From CAWINH01 sp963837425 (lineage in GTDB: Bacteria; Chloroflexota; Limnocylindria; QHBO01), in the NCBI GenBank assembly GCA_963837425.1, contig CAWINH010000005.1, forward strand, positions 248,001 through 312,000: a stretch of 64,000 nucleotides of DNA, written 5' to 3'. The notes below the pieces were generated by a model. The model did not search any database. It saw nothing but the letters and a program-made list of their open reading frames with translations, and was not told the DNA's origin. Positions 8,259 to 17,846 of this stretch are shown here, piece by piece. The translations under genes and the position numbers were made by a program. Numbering within the stretch: the first letter of the stretch is position 1; each line of letters begins with the position of its first letter.

Positions 8259-8788
8259 CCCCCGAGCATCCGCCCGACGACCTCGTCCCGGCGAGCGTCC
8301 GGCTTGGCAACGTCGTCCCGCCGGAGGACCCGGAGGATTGGACGCGGCCCCTCACCTGGGCGGTGGCGCTCGGGATCCTCGGGGCTCCCCTGCTCGCCGC
8401 CGGGTGGTTCATCCTGGCGCCCGCTGCCGATCCGGACCAGGGCCCCGCGCCCTGGGTGCTGGCAGCGACGTTGGCGGCCGGGGCGGCGCTCACCGGGTCC
8501 ACCCAGATCGGCAGGCTCCGGGCGGGGACCGCCACGCTCGGGGCCGGACTGCTCGGAGCGCTGCTGCTGGTCGTGGTCGCAACCAGCATGCCGAACCAGA
8601 GCGTCGCGGGGGCATACCCGATCCAGACCCAGGCGATCCGGGCGGCGGCGGCCGGGATCGGCGGTGTCCTCCCGGCGTGCGCGCTGGCGCCCCTGTTGGC
8701 TCGCATGCCCTCGCGAGGGCTACGCTTCGTGCTCCCCGGTCTGCTCGGGGCCGCGGTCGCGCTGCTCATCGTCCCGCTCCTCTCCTGA
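8255..8788 (+). CDS. Membrane protein, unknown function
   Basis: The protein has 177 residues: a roughly 30-residue hydrophilic N-terminus and about five hydrophobic segments (about 31-52, 65-80, 90-108, 125-148 and 155-176). The GTG start overlaps the stop of the CysRS-like gene (GTGA), so translation is coupled. Its last 69 bases overlap, tail to tail, the end of the minus-strand dipeptide ATPase gene. No family is recognised. Confidence 0.65.
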   Translation: MTPEHPPDDLVPASVRLGNVVPPEDPEDWTRPLTWAVALGILGAPLLAAGWFILAPAADPDQGPAPWVLAATLAAGAALTGSTQIGRLRAGTATLGAGLLGALLLVVVATSMPNQSVAGAYPIQTQAIRAAAAGIGGVLPACALAPLLARMPSRGLRFVLPGLLGAAVALLIVPLLS

Positions 8789-9796
8789 CGCCCCTTCCCC
8801 GTCAGGCTGCCCGACGAGCAGGCACGCGGCCGCGTGGCCGCCGCCGAGGTCGCGGAGCTCCGGGTCAACGAGCCGGCAGCGGTCGAAGGCGACCGGGCAG
8901 CGGGGATGGAACCGGCAGCCGCTCGGGATGCGAGAAGGATCCGGTGCCTCGCCCACCAGGATCTGTGGCGTACGGCGCAGGGTCGGGTCCGGCACGGGGA
9001 CGACCGAGGCGAGCGCGCGGGTGTACGGGTGCTGGGGATTCGCGAGCACCGCGCGGGCGGAGCCGATCTCGACGATGCGTCCGAGGTACATCACCGCGAT
9101 CCGATCGGCGTAGGCGGCCACCGTCGAGAGGTCGTGGGTGATCATGACCACCGCGATCCCGTGCTCATCGGCCAGGGCCCGCAGGAGGTTGAGGATGTCG
9201 GCCCGGATGCTGACGTCGAGCATGCTGACCGGCTCGTCGGCGACCAGCAGCCGCGGCTTCAGGGCCAGTGCGGCCGCGATCGCCACTCGCTGGCGCTGCC
9301 CACCCGAGAGCTCGAACGGGAGCCGATGCAGGTACGCGTGGGCCGGCGACATGCCGGCCTCCTCGAGCGCCTCATTCACTCGCTCGCGCGTCTCCTCCTC
9401 CGAGGCAGTGACGTGGTGGACACGGAGTGCCTCGGCGACGACGTCGGAGACGGGCATCCGCGGATTCAGGGACTCGTACGGATCCTGGAAGATCATCTGC
9501 ACGCTGCGCCGCAGCCGCCCCAGCTCGCGCCCGGAAAGCTGCCCCAGCTCTCGTCCGTCCAGCTCGACGGTACCCGACGTGGCCTGCAGCAGGCCGAGCA
9601 GCAGGTTGCCGGTCGTCGTCTTGCCAGATCCCGACTCGCCAACGATGGCGAGCACCTCGCCGGGCGAGACATTGAAGCTGATCCCGTCCACGGCGCGCAC
9701 CGGGGCCGCCGGACGCCGGGCGAACAGATCGGCCAGCGAACGGCGCCCGGCAAAGGCGACGTGGAGGTCGCGCACCTCGAGCAGCGAGGCCGTCAT
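8720..9796 (-). CDS. Oligopeptide/dipeptide ABC transporter ATP-binding protein (DppF/OppF type)
   Basis: This 358-residue protein is the second ATPase of a peptide or nickel-type importer. It carries Walker A GESGSGKTT, Q-loop DPYESLNPR, signature LSGGQRQRVAIA and Walker B LLVADEP. The C-terminal oligo_HPY region (HPYTRAL, then CRFHPRCP and a later Cys) has the cysteines seen in this family. It is the last gene of the operon; its ATG overlaps the upstream stop by 4 bases. The C-terminal 25 residues are charged low complexity and overlap the convergent gene, so the true stop region is unusual. Confidence 0.9.
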   Translation of the reverse strand: MTASLLEVRDLHVAFAGRRSLADLFARRPAAPVRAVDGISFNVSPGEVLAIVGESGSGKTTTGNLLLGLLQATSGTVELDGRELGQLSGRELGRLRRSVQMIFQDPYESLNPRMPVSDVVAEALRVHHVTASEEETRERVNEALEEAGMSPAHAYLHRLPFELSGGQRQRVAIAAALALKPRLLVADEPVSMLDVSIRADILNLLRALADEHGIAVVMITHDLSTVAAYADRIAVMYLGRIVEIGSARAVLANPQHPYTRALASVVPVPDPTLRRTPQILVGEAPDPSRIPSGCRFHPRCPVAFDRCRLVDPELRDLGGGHAAACLLVGQPDGEGASGEERDDEQRDRGPEQTGEHEA

Positions 9797-11757
9797 CGTC
9801 GACCCCGGACCGCCGAGTCGGGCTCGGCCAGGAAGCAGCTGGCGCGCCGATCCTCGCCGAGGTCGTAGGCCGGGGGCACCGCAGTCTCGCAGCGGTCGAA
9901 TGCGGAGGGGCAGCGCGGCGCGAACGGGCAGCCCGGAGGCATGGCGTCGAGCCGCGGAGGGGCTCCCGGGATACCGCGCAGCCGATGCTCCGGGTGGGCG
10001 AGGTCGGGGAAGGAGGCGAGCAGCAGCTTCGTGTACGGATGCTGCGGATCGGCGAACAGGCGCCGCGTATCGGCCTCCTCGGCGACGAGCCCGCCATACA
10101 TGACGACCACCCGATCGCAGACCTGGGCCACGACGCCGAGGTCGTGCGTCACGAGGATCGTGCTCATCCCCATCTCGCGGCTCAGCTCGGCGAGGAGCTG
10201 GAGGATCTGCGCCTGGATCATGACGTCGAGCGCGGTCGTCGGCTCGTCGGCCACGATCACCTCCGGGCGGCAGGCGAGGGCCAGCGCGATCATCGCCCGC
10301 TGCCGCATGCCACCCGAGTACTGGTGCGGGTAATCTCCCGCTCGCTGCCTGCCGATCCCGACCCGCTCGAGCAGCTCGTCGCTGCGGCGGGCGGCACCCG
10401 CCCGCCCGACGTCCGGCTCGTGGATCCGGATCGCCTCGCTGATCTGGTCGCCAACGGGACGGACCGGGTTGAGGGCATTCATGGCTCCCTGGAAGACGAG
10501 CGAGAGGCGAGACCAGCGGAGGGAACGCATCTCCGCGGCATCGATCGCCATGAGGTCGGCGTCGCCGTAGCGCACCGACCCGGCCACCACGTGGCCCCCG
10601 GGCGGCAGGAGTCGCAGCATGGCGAGGATCGTCGTCGTCTTTCCGCAGCCCGACTCCCCCACCAGTCCCAGCGTCTGGCCACGTTGCAGGTCGAAGCTGA
10701 CGCCGTCCACGGCCCGCAGCGGTCCGGTCGGCGAGTCGAACTCGATCGTCAGGTCGCGGACCTCGAGGATCGGCGGCGGGCCGGTGGGGCGCGCGCGGCG
10801 CGGCAGGACGATCTCGCCGAGGGCGCGTTGGATCGAGATCGAGCGATCGGGCTCGAGGTGATGGCGCTTGAGCCGCGGGTTCAGGACGTCCTCCAGCGCG
10901 GTCCCCAGCAGCGTCGTCCCGAGCACGACCCACACGATCCCGAGCCCGGGAGGGATGAGCGCCCACCAGGCCCCCGCGGAGACCGCACCGCGCCCGAAGG
11001 CGAAGTTCAGCATCTGGCCCCAGCTGATCACCGTCGGGTCCCCGAGGCCCACGAAGGCGAGCGTCGACTCCGAGAGGATCGCCAGGCTGACGACGAGGAC
11101 GAGGTTGGCCATCATCAGCGGCAGCACCTGCGGGAAGACGTGCCGCCGGAGGATGTGGAGGTCACCGGCGCCGATGGCCCGGGCGCGCAGGACGAACTTC
11201 CGCTCGCGGACCGACAACGTCTGCGAGCGCACGAGCCGCGCGGTCGTCGTCCATCCTAGGGCGCCAATGACGAGGATGATGTTCACGAGGCTCTGACCGG
11301 CGATCGCGACGATCACGATCTGGAGCGCGAGGTCCGGGATGACGAGGAAGAAGTCCGTGACCCGCATCAGCAGCGAGCCGAGGGCGCGGCCGCGGTAGCC
11401 CGCCACGATCCCGACGACCCCGCCGATGACGCTCGTGATCGCCGCGGCGGAAAACCCGACGATCAGCGAGACGCGCGAGCCGAAGATCAGCGCCGAGAGG
11501 ACGTCCTTGCCGCCGTCATCGGTCCCCAGCAGGTGGGCGGCAGACGGCGCCTGGTAGATGTCGTTGACGGTGACCCGCACGCTGGCGTACGGATCGTACG
11601 GGGCCAGCAGCGGAGCGAGGATCGCGACGGCCACCGCCGTCAGCAGCATGAACAGGCCAATGGCGCCCATCCGGCGACCGATGAGCTTGCGCAGGATGCC
11701 TCGCGTCTCACCCAGTGGTGCAACGTGCGGGGCCGACGCCTCGACGAGCGCGGTCAT
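9793..11757 (-). CDS. Fused dipeptide ABC transporter permease (DppC type) and ATP-binding protein (DppD type)
   Basis: One 654-residue polypeptide joins two usually separate subunits. Residues about 20-310 are a DppC-type permease: an N-terminal helix, about five more helices, and the EAA-type loop near ARAIGAGDLHILRRHVFP. Residues about 335-650 are a DppD-type ATPase with GESGCGKTT, YSGGMRQRAMIA, VIVADEPTTALD and the oligo_HPY tail (HPYTKLL, then CPFAPRCP). No stop or frameshift lies between them. It overlaps both neighbours by 4 bases (ATGA), so the operon is translationally coupled. Such fusions occur in a few bacterial lineages; here it would fix a 1:1 permease/ATPase stoichiometry. Confidence 0.9.
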   Translation of the reverse strand: MTALVEASAPHVAPLGETRGILRKLIGRRMGAIGLFMLLTAVAVAILAPLLAPYDPYASVRVTVNDIYQAPSAAHLLGTDDGGKDVLSALIFGSRVSLIVGFSAAAITSVIGGVVGIVAGYRGRALGSLLMRVTDFFLVIPDLALQIVIVAIAGQSLVNIILVIGALGWTTTARLVRSQTLSVRERKFVLRARAIGAGDLHILRRHVFPQVLPLMMANLVLVVSLAILSESTLAFVGLGDPTVISWGQMLNFAFGRGAVSAGAWWALIPPGLGIVWVVLGTTLLGTALEDVLNPRLKRHHLEPDRSISIQRALGEIVLPRRARPTGPPPILEVRDLTIEFDSPTGPLRAVDGVSFDLQRGQTLGLVGESGCGKTTTILAMLRLLPPGGHVVAGSVRYGDADLMAIDAAEMRSLRWSRLSLVFQGAMNALNPVRPVGDQISEAIRIHEPDVGRAGAARRSDELLERVGIGRQRAGDYPHQYSGGMRQRAMIALALACRPEVIVADEPTTALDVMIQAQILQLLAELSREMGMSTILVTHDLGVVAQVCDRVVVMYGGLVAEEADTRRLFADPQHPYTKLLLASFPDLAHPEHRLRGIPGAPPRLDAMPPGCPFAPRCPSAFDRCETAVPPAYDLGEDRRASCFLAEPDSAVRGRR

Positions 11758-12761
11758 GCCTCGGTCACCCTCGGGTCCAGCCAGCCGTAGATGAGCTCCG
11801 CGACGAGATTCGCAAGAACGACCGCCAGGGCCAGGACCAGGAATGCGCCCTGGAGCACCGGGTAATCCCGCTTGCTGATGGCCTGCACCGTGAGCGCCCC
11901 GATCCCCGGCCACGAGAAGACCGTCTCCACCTGGATCGCCCCCGATACCGTGAAGCCCAGGTTCAGGGCGATGAGGGTGACCATCGGGAGCATCGCGTTC
12001 CGCAGCGCGTGGTCGCGGATGATGCGGAACGTCGAGAGCCCCTTCGCCTTCGCGGTGAGGATGTAGTCCTCGCTGAAGACGTCGATGACGCTGCTCCGCA
12101 TGATGAGCATGTACTCGCCGAGCAGGACGAGGGTGAAGGTCAGGGTCGGCATCAGGAGGTGCTTCCCGATGTCGAGCCACTGGTCCCAGAACGAGGCATA
12201 GGTCGCGCCGATCGTCGAGCTGCCCGCGATCGGCAGGTCAAACCACTGGGCGCCGGCGAACAGCAGGATGATGCCCAGGAAGAAGGTCGGCAGCGACCAG
12301 GTGAAGAGGCTGAAGGTGAGCGCCGCGACGTCGAACGACGAGCCACGACGCCAGGCCGCCAGCAGCCCGAGGAGGATCCCGACCACGATCGCCAGCAGCT
12401 GCGCCGGCAGGATCAGGATGATCGTGTTGACGAGCGCCGTGCCGAGCAGGTCGCGCACCGGCTGGTCCCGCCTGTCGTAGCTCTGGCCCAGGTCCCCCTG
12501 GGCCAGAGCCCCGAGGTAGTCGAAGTACTGGGAGTCGAATGGGTCGCCGCCGGAGAGGTTGAGGAAGACCGGCTTGTCGAGGCCGAAGCGCTTCGCGAGC
12601 GCCGCCTGGGCAGCCGGGTTGAGACGCGAGTCGCGGACCCCGGCCTTGGCCGGGTCCCCGGGCAGGACCCGGAACAGGACGAAGTTGAAGGTGATGACCA
12701 CGAAGATCGTGAGCAGCGCCCAACCGATCTTCGAGGCCAGGTAGCCTCCGCGACCCCGCAT
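11754..12761 (-). CDS. Dipeptide/oligopeptide ABC transporter permease (DppB type)
   Basis: This 335-residue inner-membrane permease shows the DppB N-terminal signature (FVVITFNFVLFRVLPGDPA), a periplasmic loop, and about six helices. The cytoplasmic loop DYILTAKAKGLSTFRIIRDH (about 225-244) is the family motif that contacts the ATPase. It overlaps the fused permease/ATPase gene by 4 bases and lies 30 bases downstream of the substrate-binding protein gene. Confidence 0.9.
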   Translation of the reverse strand: MRGRGGYLASKIGWALLTIFVVITFNFVLFRVLPGDPAKAGVRDSRLNPAAQAALAKRFGLDKPVFLNLSGGDPFDSQYFDYLGALAQGDLGQSYDRRDQPVRDLLGTALVNTIILILPAQLLAIVVGILLGLLAAWRRGSSFDVAALTFSLFTWSLPTFFLGIILLFAGAQWFDLPIAGSSTIGATYASFWDQWLDIGKHLLMPTLTFTLVLLGEYMLIMRSSVIDVFSEDYILTAKAKGLSTFRIIRDHALRNAMLPMVTLIALNLGFTVSGAIQVETVFSWPGIGALTVQAISKRDYPVLQGAFLVLALAVVLANLVAELIYGWLDPRVTEA

Positions 12762-12791
12762 CAGATTCGCCCGGTGACGTTCCTCCCCGGC

Positions 12792-14504
12792 CTATTGCGC
12801 CTTGCTGATGATGCTGAGCGAGCTTGGATCCTCGAGCCCGAGCGGGCCGAGCGACTCATCCCAGCCGTTGAACGTATCGGTCCGGTACGCCTGCACGTTG
12901 TCCTGGTAGTAGGGAATGATGTATGGCACGTCGTCGATGAGGATCTGCTGCATCTGGTGGATGAGGTCCACTCGTTTGGCATGGTCCGCCTCGACGCCCT
13001 GCTGGCTGTAGAGGTCGTCGTAGTTCGGGTTGCAGTACCCGCTCTCGCTGAAGCCGGTGGTGATCTCCGAGCAGAGCGTCACCCCAAGGAGGAAGGCGGG
13101 GTCCGGATCGCCGCCCCAGCCCCAGAGGATGACGTCGTAGTCGAAGGTCGGGCAGCAGACGCTGGTCAGGGTGTCGGGATCCAGGCCCTGGATCTCGATC
13201 TTCACGCCGATCTTCTGCCACATGCCCTGGAGCAGCTCCGCCTCGCGCGGCGCGGAGTCGATGTCGGTCGGGTAGTCGAACCGGAAGGTGAGGTCGCCGG
13301 TCGTCCCGCAGTCGGCGCCGGCCGGGCATTCGCGGATGCCGTCACCGTTCGTATCGAGGTACCCGGCATCGTCGAGGATCTTGTTCGCCGCATCGACATC
13401 GAATGGATAGTCGCTCACCTCGCTCGCGAAGAAGTCGCCCTGCCCTGAGCCCACGAAACTCAGCCCGGGCGTCGCCAGGCCGAGCTGCGCGACGTCGATG
13501 ATCTGCTGCTTGTCTGTCGCGGTGGCCAGCGCCTGACGGACCTTCACGTCGCGGAGCGCCGGATGCCCGGAGCAGACGCCGCCGTCATCGGTCGGGCAGC
13601 TTGCCGGATCGATGACATTGAAGATGACGTCCCGGAGGCTGACCGCGACCGGGTTCGCCTGCATGACCTTCACGTTGGCCGCGCTCTTCAGCGTCGTGAC
13701 CGCCGTCGCCGGGAACTCGGTGATCATGTCAACGTCGCCGTTCGTAAGCGCCGCGACCCGGGCGTCGGGGTTGCTGATCGTCTGGAAGATCACCTCGTCG
13801 ACGTTCGGGACCTTGCCCCAGTAGTCCCTGTTCGCCGCCAGTCGCGTGAACTGGTCCTGCTGGTTCTCGACGAGCTTGAAGGGTCCGGACCCGATCATGT
13901 CGGCGTTCTCGAAGGCGATCGGGTCGTCGACGTTCTCCCAGATGTGCTTGGGCAGCACGTAGATGAAGACCATTCGCGCCTCGAAGTTGCCGATCGCGTC
14001 CGCGGTATGCAGCACGACGTGGGTCTTATCGGGCGCGGAGATGTCGTCGAACACGTCGGGGTAGCTCGAGAGGTACGGGAAGTCCGCGTTGTCGCGGTAC
14101 AGCTGCAGCGTGAAGGCGACGTCGTCCGCCGTCAGCGGCGTCCCGTCGTGGAACTTCACGTCGTCCCGGATTGTCATCGTCCAGGTCAGGCCGTCGGCGC
14201 TCACCGACCAGTCGGTCGCGAGCTCTGGCTGATAGCTCCCATCCGCGGCGAGCGAGATCGGCGTGTCGTAGACGAGCTCATAAAGCGTGTAGGACTCCGA
14301 CAGGAGGCCGTCGCCCGGGTTCAGGGAATCGGGCGATCCGCCGATGCCGACGTGGACCGTCCCGCCGGTGACCGGCGCGGCGCTGGCCGAAGTGGACGCC
14401 GGCGGCGCGCTGGCCTGGCTGCTGGGGGAGGCGCTCCCGCACGCGGCCAGCAGCAGGCCAAGCGCGATGAGCACCGGGAACGGAGTCCGAGACGTAGGGC
14501 GCAT
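12792..14504 (-). CDS. ABC transporter substrate-binding lipoprotein (peptide/nickel family, SBP_bac_5)
   Basis: This 570-residue lipoprotein begins with a signal peptide and a lipobox LLLAAC (Cys 22), then a Ser/Ala/Pro linker. The body is a family 5 binding protein: GGTVHVGIGGSPDSLNPGDG at the start, ELATDWSVSADGLTWTMTIR, and KFHDGTPLTADDVAFTL. It should deliver peptides or a related solute to the DppB/C/D/F permease encoded just downstream. The start ATG has GGAGAG about 10 bases upstream. It is the first gene of the operon, and no regulator is adjacent. Confidence 0.9.
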   Translation of the reverse strand: MRPTSRTPFPVLIALGLLLAACGSASPSSQASAPPASTSASAAPVTGGTVHVGIGGSPDSLNPGDGLLSESYTLYELVYDTPISLAADGSYQPELATDWSVSADGLTWTMTIRDDVKFHDGTPLTADDVAFTLQLYRDNADFPYLSSYPDVFDDISAPDKTHVVLHTADAIGNFEARMVFIYVLPKHIWENVDDPIAFENADMIGSGPFKLVENQQDQFTRLAANRDYWGKVPNVDEVIFQTISNPDARVAALTNGDVDMITEFPATAVTTLKSAANVKVMQANPVAVSLRDVIFNVIDPASCPTDDGGVCSGHPALRDVKVRQALATATDKQQIIDVAQLGLATPGLSFVGSGQGDFFASEVSDYPFDVDAANKILDDAGYLDTNGDGIRECPAGADCGTTGDLTFRFDYPTDIDSAPREAELLQGMWQKIGVKIEIQGLDPDTLTSVCCPTFDYDVILWGWGGDPDPAFLLGVTLCSEITTGFSESGYCNPNYDDLYSQQGVEADHAKRVDLIHQMQQILIDDVPYIIPYYQDNVQAYRTDTFNGWDESLGPLGLEDPSSLSIISKAQ

Positions 14505-14701
14505 CGTTGGGCTCTCCTCACCGCCTGGATGGGGCCGATACCCCCGGCACCATCGGCGCGCGGAGGATGGCACATGCCACTGATTCCGGTCAACGATTCG
14601 GCGCAGATTGCGGAAATCGACCCATGCGGCGGGCCTTCGGCCGGATTCCGCAGTCCTTGACCGATGCAGGGCGGCGCGGCGTGAGGCATACTCCCGCCGG
14701 C

Positions 14702-16687
14702 ATGCGGCAGCCGACACCGCGGGCCCTGGTGAGGGCCCAGGCCGGCATCTCCTCGTTCACCGTCTCGCCCGACGGTGAGCGGTTGATCTATGCCCGACGC
14801 ACGGTCGTCGGGGAGACGTACCGTTCGCACCTGTGGGCGATCTCGAGGGCCGGCGGCCGCGCGCGGCGGTTGACGAGCGGCGCCGTCAGCGACACGGCGC
14901 CCGCGCTCTCACCCGACGGCGCGCTGGTGGCGTTCGTGCGGACGCCGTCCGCGGATCCGGACGCCAAGGGGCAGATCTGGATCGGGCCGACCGCCGGCGG
15001 CCGCCCATGGCGGCTGACGCGCCAGCCGCACGGCGCGTCGACGCCGCGCTGGAGCCCCGACGGAGGCGTGCTGGCATTCATCGGCGAGGCGGGCGCGGAT
15101 CGGTTTGCGGTTGGGCTCCGTCCGCAGCGCCCGAAGCGCGCGCCGACGGCCCGCCGCATCACGCGGCTCGACTTCCGCGACGACACCTCCGGGCTGCTCG
15201 GGCGGCGCTCCCACCTGTGGCTGACCCCGGTCGGCCGCGGCGCGACCGCGACCCAGCTGACATCGGGAGACTTCGACGTCGCGCATCCGGCGTGGAAGCC
15301 GGACGGCTCGGCGATCGCCTTTGCCACCGACCTCGGGCCGGATGCCGACATCGCCCCACGTACCGTCATCCTCGCTGCATCCGTCCTCGATGGACGCGTC
15401 ATCGAGATCGCCAGCCTGGCCGGTGACGCTGATCGACCCGCCTGGGCCCCCGACGGGCGCTGGCTGGCCTTCATCGGCACCGACGTCGCCGATCCGCCGG
15501 ATGAGGCCCTGGTCGGACTGTGGGTGCAGCCCGCCGCCGGTGGTGCCTCCCCTCGTTCGCTGCTCGAGGGGCTGGACCGTTCGGTGGGCGTCGAGGCCTG
15601 GAGCGACCTCGTCGTGACCGACGACGACCCGGGGCCGGCCTGGCTCGGACCCACCGACCTCGTCGTCGTCGTGGCCGATCGGGGTCGCAACCTCCCGTAC
15701 CGGGTCTCACTCGACGGCCACGCCGAACCGATGACGGCGTCGGACCGACTCGTGACCGCCGCCATCGGCGCCGCTCGGGGGCGCGTGACGATCTGCGCCG
15801 GGCGCGACGGTCGGGCGCCGGAGCTCCATGCCGTCGAGGCCGGGGGGACGCTGCGGCAGCTGACCCACAACGGGTCGGCCTGGCAACGCTCGTTCCCCGC
15901 ACCACACGTCGAGGAACGCTGGGTCGAGGGAGCCGGTGGCCCGATCCAAGTCTGGCTGGCCTCGCCGCCGGACGCGGGAGACAAGGCGCTTGGCACGGTC
16001 CTCCTCGTTCACGGTGGTCCGACAGGTGCCCACGCCTGTGGCGGACGCCTCGACGCGCTCCTCCTGTGCGGCGCCGGATATCGGGTCGCCATGCCGAACA
16101 TCCGGGGCTCTGCCTCGTTCGGCGCCGCGTGGATCGCCGCCCTCGGCGGCCGCTGGGGTGACGTAGACGCCGCCGACGCGCTGTCGGTGATCGACGGGCT
16201 CGTCGCCGATGGCCTCGCCGACCCGGAGCGCCTCGGCGTGATGGGCCTCAGCTACGGCGGCTTTCTCACCCAGTGGCTCGTCGGGGTCACCGACCGATTC
16301 CGGGCCGCGGTCGCGGAGAACGGGGTGACGAACCAGATCTCGACCTGGGCGAACTCGTTCTTCGGCGTCCATTACAACCGGCGCGCGCGGCTCGGGGATC
16401 CGCTGACGCCGGCGGGGGTCGAACAGCTGTGGTCAACCTCGCCGCTGCGCAACGTGGCGGCGATCCGGACGCCGCTGCTCATGCTCCAGGCGGAGGAGGA
16501 CCGGAATTGCCCGGCACCCGACAACGAGCAGCTGTTCGCGGCGCTGCAGGTGCTTGGACGCGAGGTCGAGTACGTCCTCTACCCGGAGGAGCACCACGGG
16601 ATGAAGGACGACGGGCGCCCGGATCGGCGGATCGACCGCATGGAGCGGGTCCTCGCCTGGTTCGAGCGCTGGATGCCGGCGCGCTAG
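14702..16687 (+). CDS. S9 family serine peptidase (acylaminoacyl-peptidase/prolyl oligopeptidase type)
   Basis: The 661-residue protein has an N-terminal TolB/WD40-like beta-propeller (repeated SPDG, SWSPDG and AWKPDG blades, residues about 15-410) and a C-terminal alpha/beta hydrolase. The catalytic triad is visible: Ser 517 in GLSYGG, Asp 600 in AEEDRNCP, His 631 or 632 in EEHHGM. The oxyanion region is VHGGPTGAH. No signal peptide is seen, so it is probably a cytoplasmic oligopeptidase, which suits its place next to a peptide importer operon transcribed away from it. ATG 14702 is chosen because the propeller starts soon after. It shares a palindromic CTAG stop with the convergent gene. Confidence 0.88.
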   Translation: MRQPTPRALVRAQAGISSFTVSPDGERLIYARRTVVGETYRSHLWAISRAGGRARRLTSGAVSDTAPALSPDGALVAFVRTPSADPDAKGQIWIGPTAGGRPWRLTRQPHGASTPRWSPDGGVLAFIGEAGADRFAVGLRPQRPKRAPTARRITRLDFRDDTSGLLGRRSHLWLTPVGRGATATQLTSGDFDVAHPAWKPDGSAIAFATDLGPDADIAPRTVILAASVLDGRVIEIASLAGDADRPAWAPDGRWLAFIGTDVADPPDEALVGLWVQPAAGGASPRSLLEGLDRSVGVEAWSDLVVTDDDPGPAWLGPTDLVVVVADRGRNLPYRVSLDGHAEPMTASDRLVTAAIGAARGRVTICAGRDGRAPELHAVEAGGTLRQLTHNGSAWQRSFPAPHVEERWVEGAGGPIQVWLASPPDAGDKALGTVLLVHGGPTGAHACGGRLDALLLCGAGYRVAMPNIRGSASFGAAWIAALGGRWGDVDAADALSVIDGLVADGLADPERLGVMGLSYGGFLTQWLVGVTDRFRAAVAENGVTNQISTWANSFFGVHYNRRARLGDPLTPAGVEQLWSTSPLRNVAAIRTPLLMLQAEEDRNCPAPDNEQLFAALQVLGREVEYVLYPEEHHGMKDDGRPDRRIDRMERVLAWFERWMPAR

Positions 16688-17229
16688 GCGGGCGACTTGC
16701 GGCTCAGCCGCTGGGCCAGCCCGCCCATCATGAGCGCAAGCCCCAGCAGGATGATCGCCACCGCACCGAGCACGCGGAACGCCTCCCCGCCGAAGGCGGT
16801 GGCGAAGGCCAGGTAGGCTACCGCTGACCCTGCCGCCAAGCCGGAGCCGATCCACTTGAAGGCCGGGGCGTCGGCGATCCAGCCGGCGACGTACATGCCG
16901 ATGCCCAGGGTGAAGGGGACGACCGTCCAGAGGTAGCTCCACGCCCCCCACCGGTCGTTCACCGACGTCCACAGCAGCGCTCCGCCAATGCCCGCCAACA
17001 TCGCGCCGGGGATGATCATCCCCGCCCGCAGGCGCCGGTGCTGGCGGCCCACGACCGCGGGAACGAGGAAGAAGAGTGAGAGCGCAACGAGCAGGCTCGG
17101 CCACAGCATCAGGACCTCCGAGCTGATGCCCAGCCCGGAGATCCACCTGGCGAGCGGGTCGCTGGCCAGGATGAGGATCCCGATGACGAGCAGCAGGACG
17201 CCCGCGAGGAGCTCGATCGTTCGGCTCAC
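16684..17229 (-). CDS. Multi-pass membrane protein, unknown
   Basis: The protein has 181 residues and six hydrophobic segments arranged in three pairs, ending with a short basic tail. GTG 17229 is chosen because a textbook -10 box, TATACT (17237-17242), lies 7 bases upstream, implying a leaderless transcript. An upstream in-frame start would place the promoter inside the gene. No family is recognised. Confidence 0.65.
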   Translation of the reverse strand: MSRTIELLAGVLLLVIGILILASDPLARWISGLGISSEVLMLWPSLLVALSLFFLVPAVVGRQHRRLRAGMIIPGAMLAGIGGALLWTSVNDRWGAWSYLWTVVPFTLGIGMYVAGWIADAPAFKWIGSGLAAGSAVAYLAFATAFGGEAFRVLGAVAIILLGLALMMGGLAQRLSRKSPA

Positions 17230-17312
17230 GGCGCGGAGTATACCGATGGCGGGGCCACACCCCCCGACCTCGGGGCTTGACGCGAGGTCCACGGCGACCC
17301 ACCCTCACGCGC

Positions 17313-17837
17313 ATGGTCACAAAGCGCTGGCGCGACCGGACAGATCAGCTGATCTGGGTTGCCCTGGCGATCGGCGCACTTGGCCTGGCGCTGCTCCTGA
17401 CGACCACCTGGATCATCTTCCTCACCACCGCGGCCGGCGACCTCGTGTCCGCCTATCAGGTGGGCGAGGAGCCGTGGACCTCGATCGCCCTCGTGCTCGT
17501 CCTCGCTGGCGCCACCGCGACCGTCGGCGTCGGGGCAATCGGCACCCTCGCGCGGATGGATCTCGTACGCACGGTGTTGCTCATCTTCCCGGTGCTCGTG
17601 GCAATTGCCTGGTGGGCCGCGGCCCTGGACCTCGTGCGCTATCCGGGCTTCCGGGGCCCGGATCCGGTGGGCTTCGCCTTCACCCTGCCCATCCCGGCCG
17701 CAGTCGGTCTGCTGCTGCCGGCGATCGGCGCCGCAGTGCTGGCCATGTCGGCCGACCCGGAGCGCCGTCCACCGCTCCGGATGCGACCGGTCCACGACGA
17801 GCCGAATCCGCCGCGCGAGCCCGGCGCCGAGAACTAG
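17313..17837 (+). CDS. Four-helix membrane protein, unknown
   Basis: The protein has 174 residues. Hydrophobic segments lie at about residues 12-38, 56-78, 88-110 and 124-146, followed by a Pro/Arg-rich cytoplasmic tail. It is divergent from the membrane protein at 16684-17229 and convergent with the acyl-CoA dehydrogenase gene, with 9 bases between the stops. No family is recognised. Confidence 0.65.
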   Translation: MVTKRWRDRTDQLIWVALAIGALGLALLLTTTWIIFLTTAAGDLVSAYQVGEEPWTSIALVLVLAGATATVGVGAIGTLARMDLVRTVLLIFPVLVAIAWWAAALDLVRYPGFRGPDPVGFAFTLPIPAAVGLLLPAIGAAVLAMSADPERRPPLRMRPVHDEPNPPREPGAEN

Positions 17838-17846
17838 GGCGGTGGG

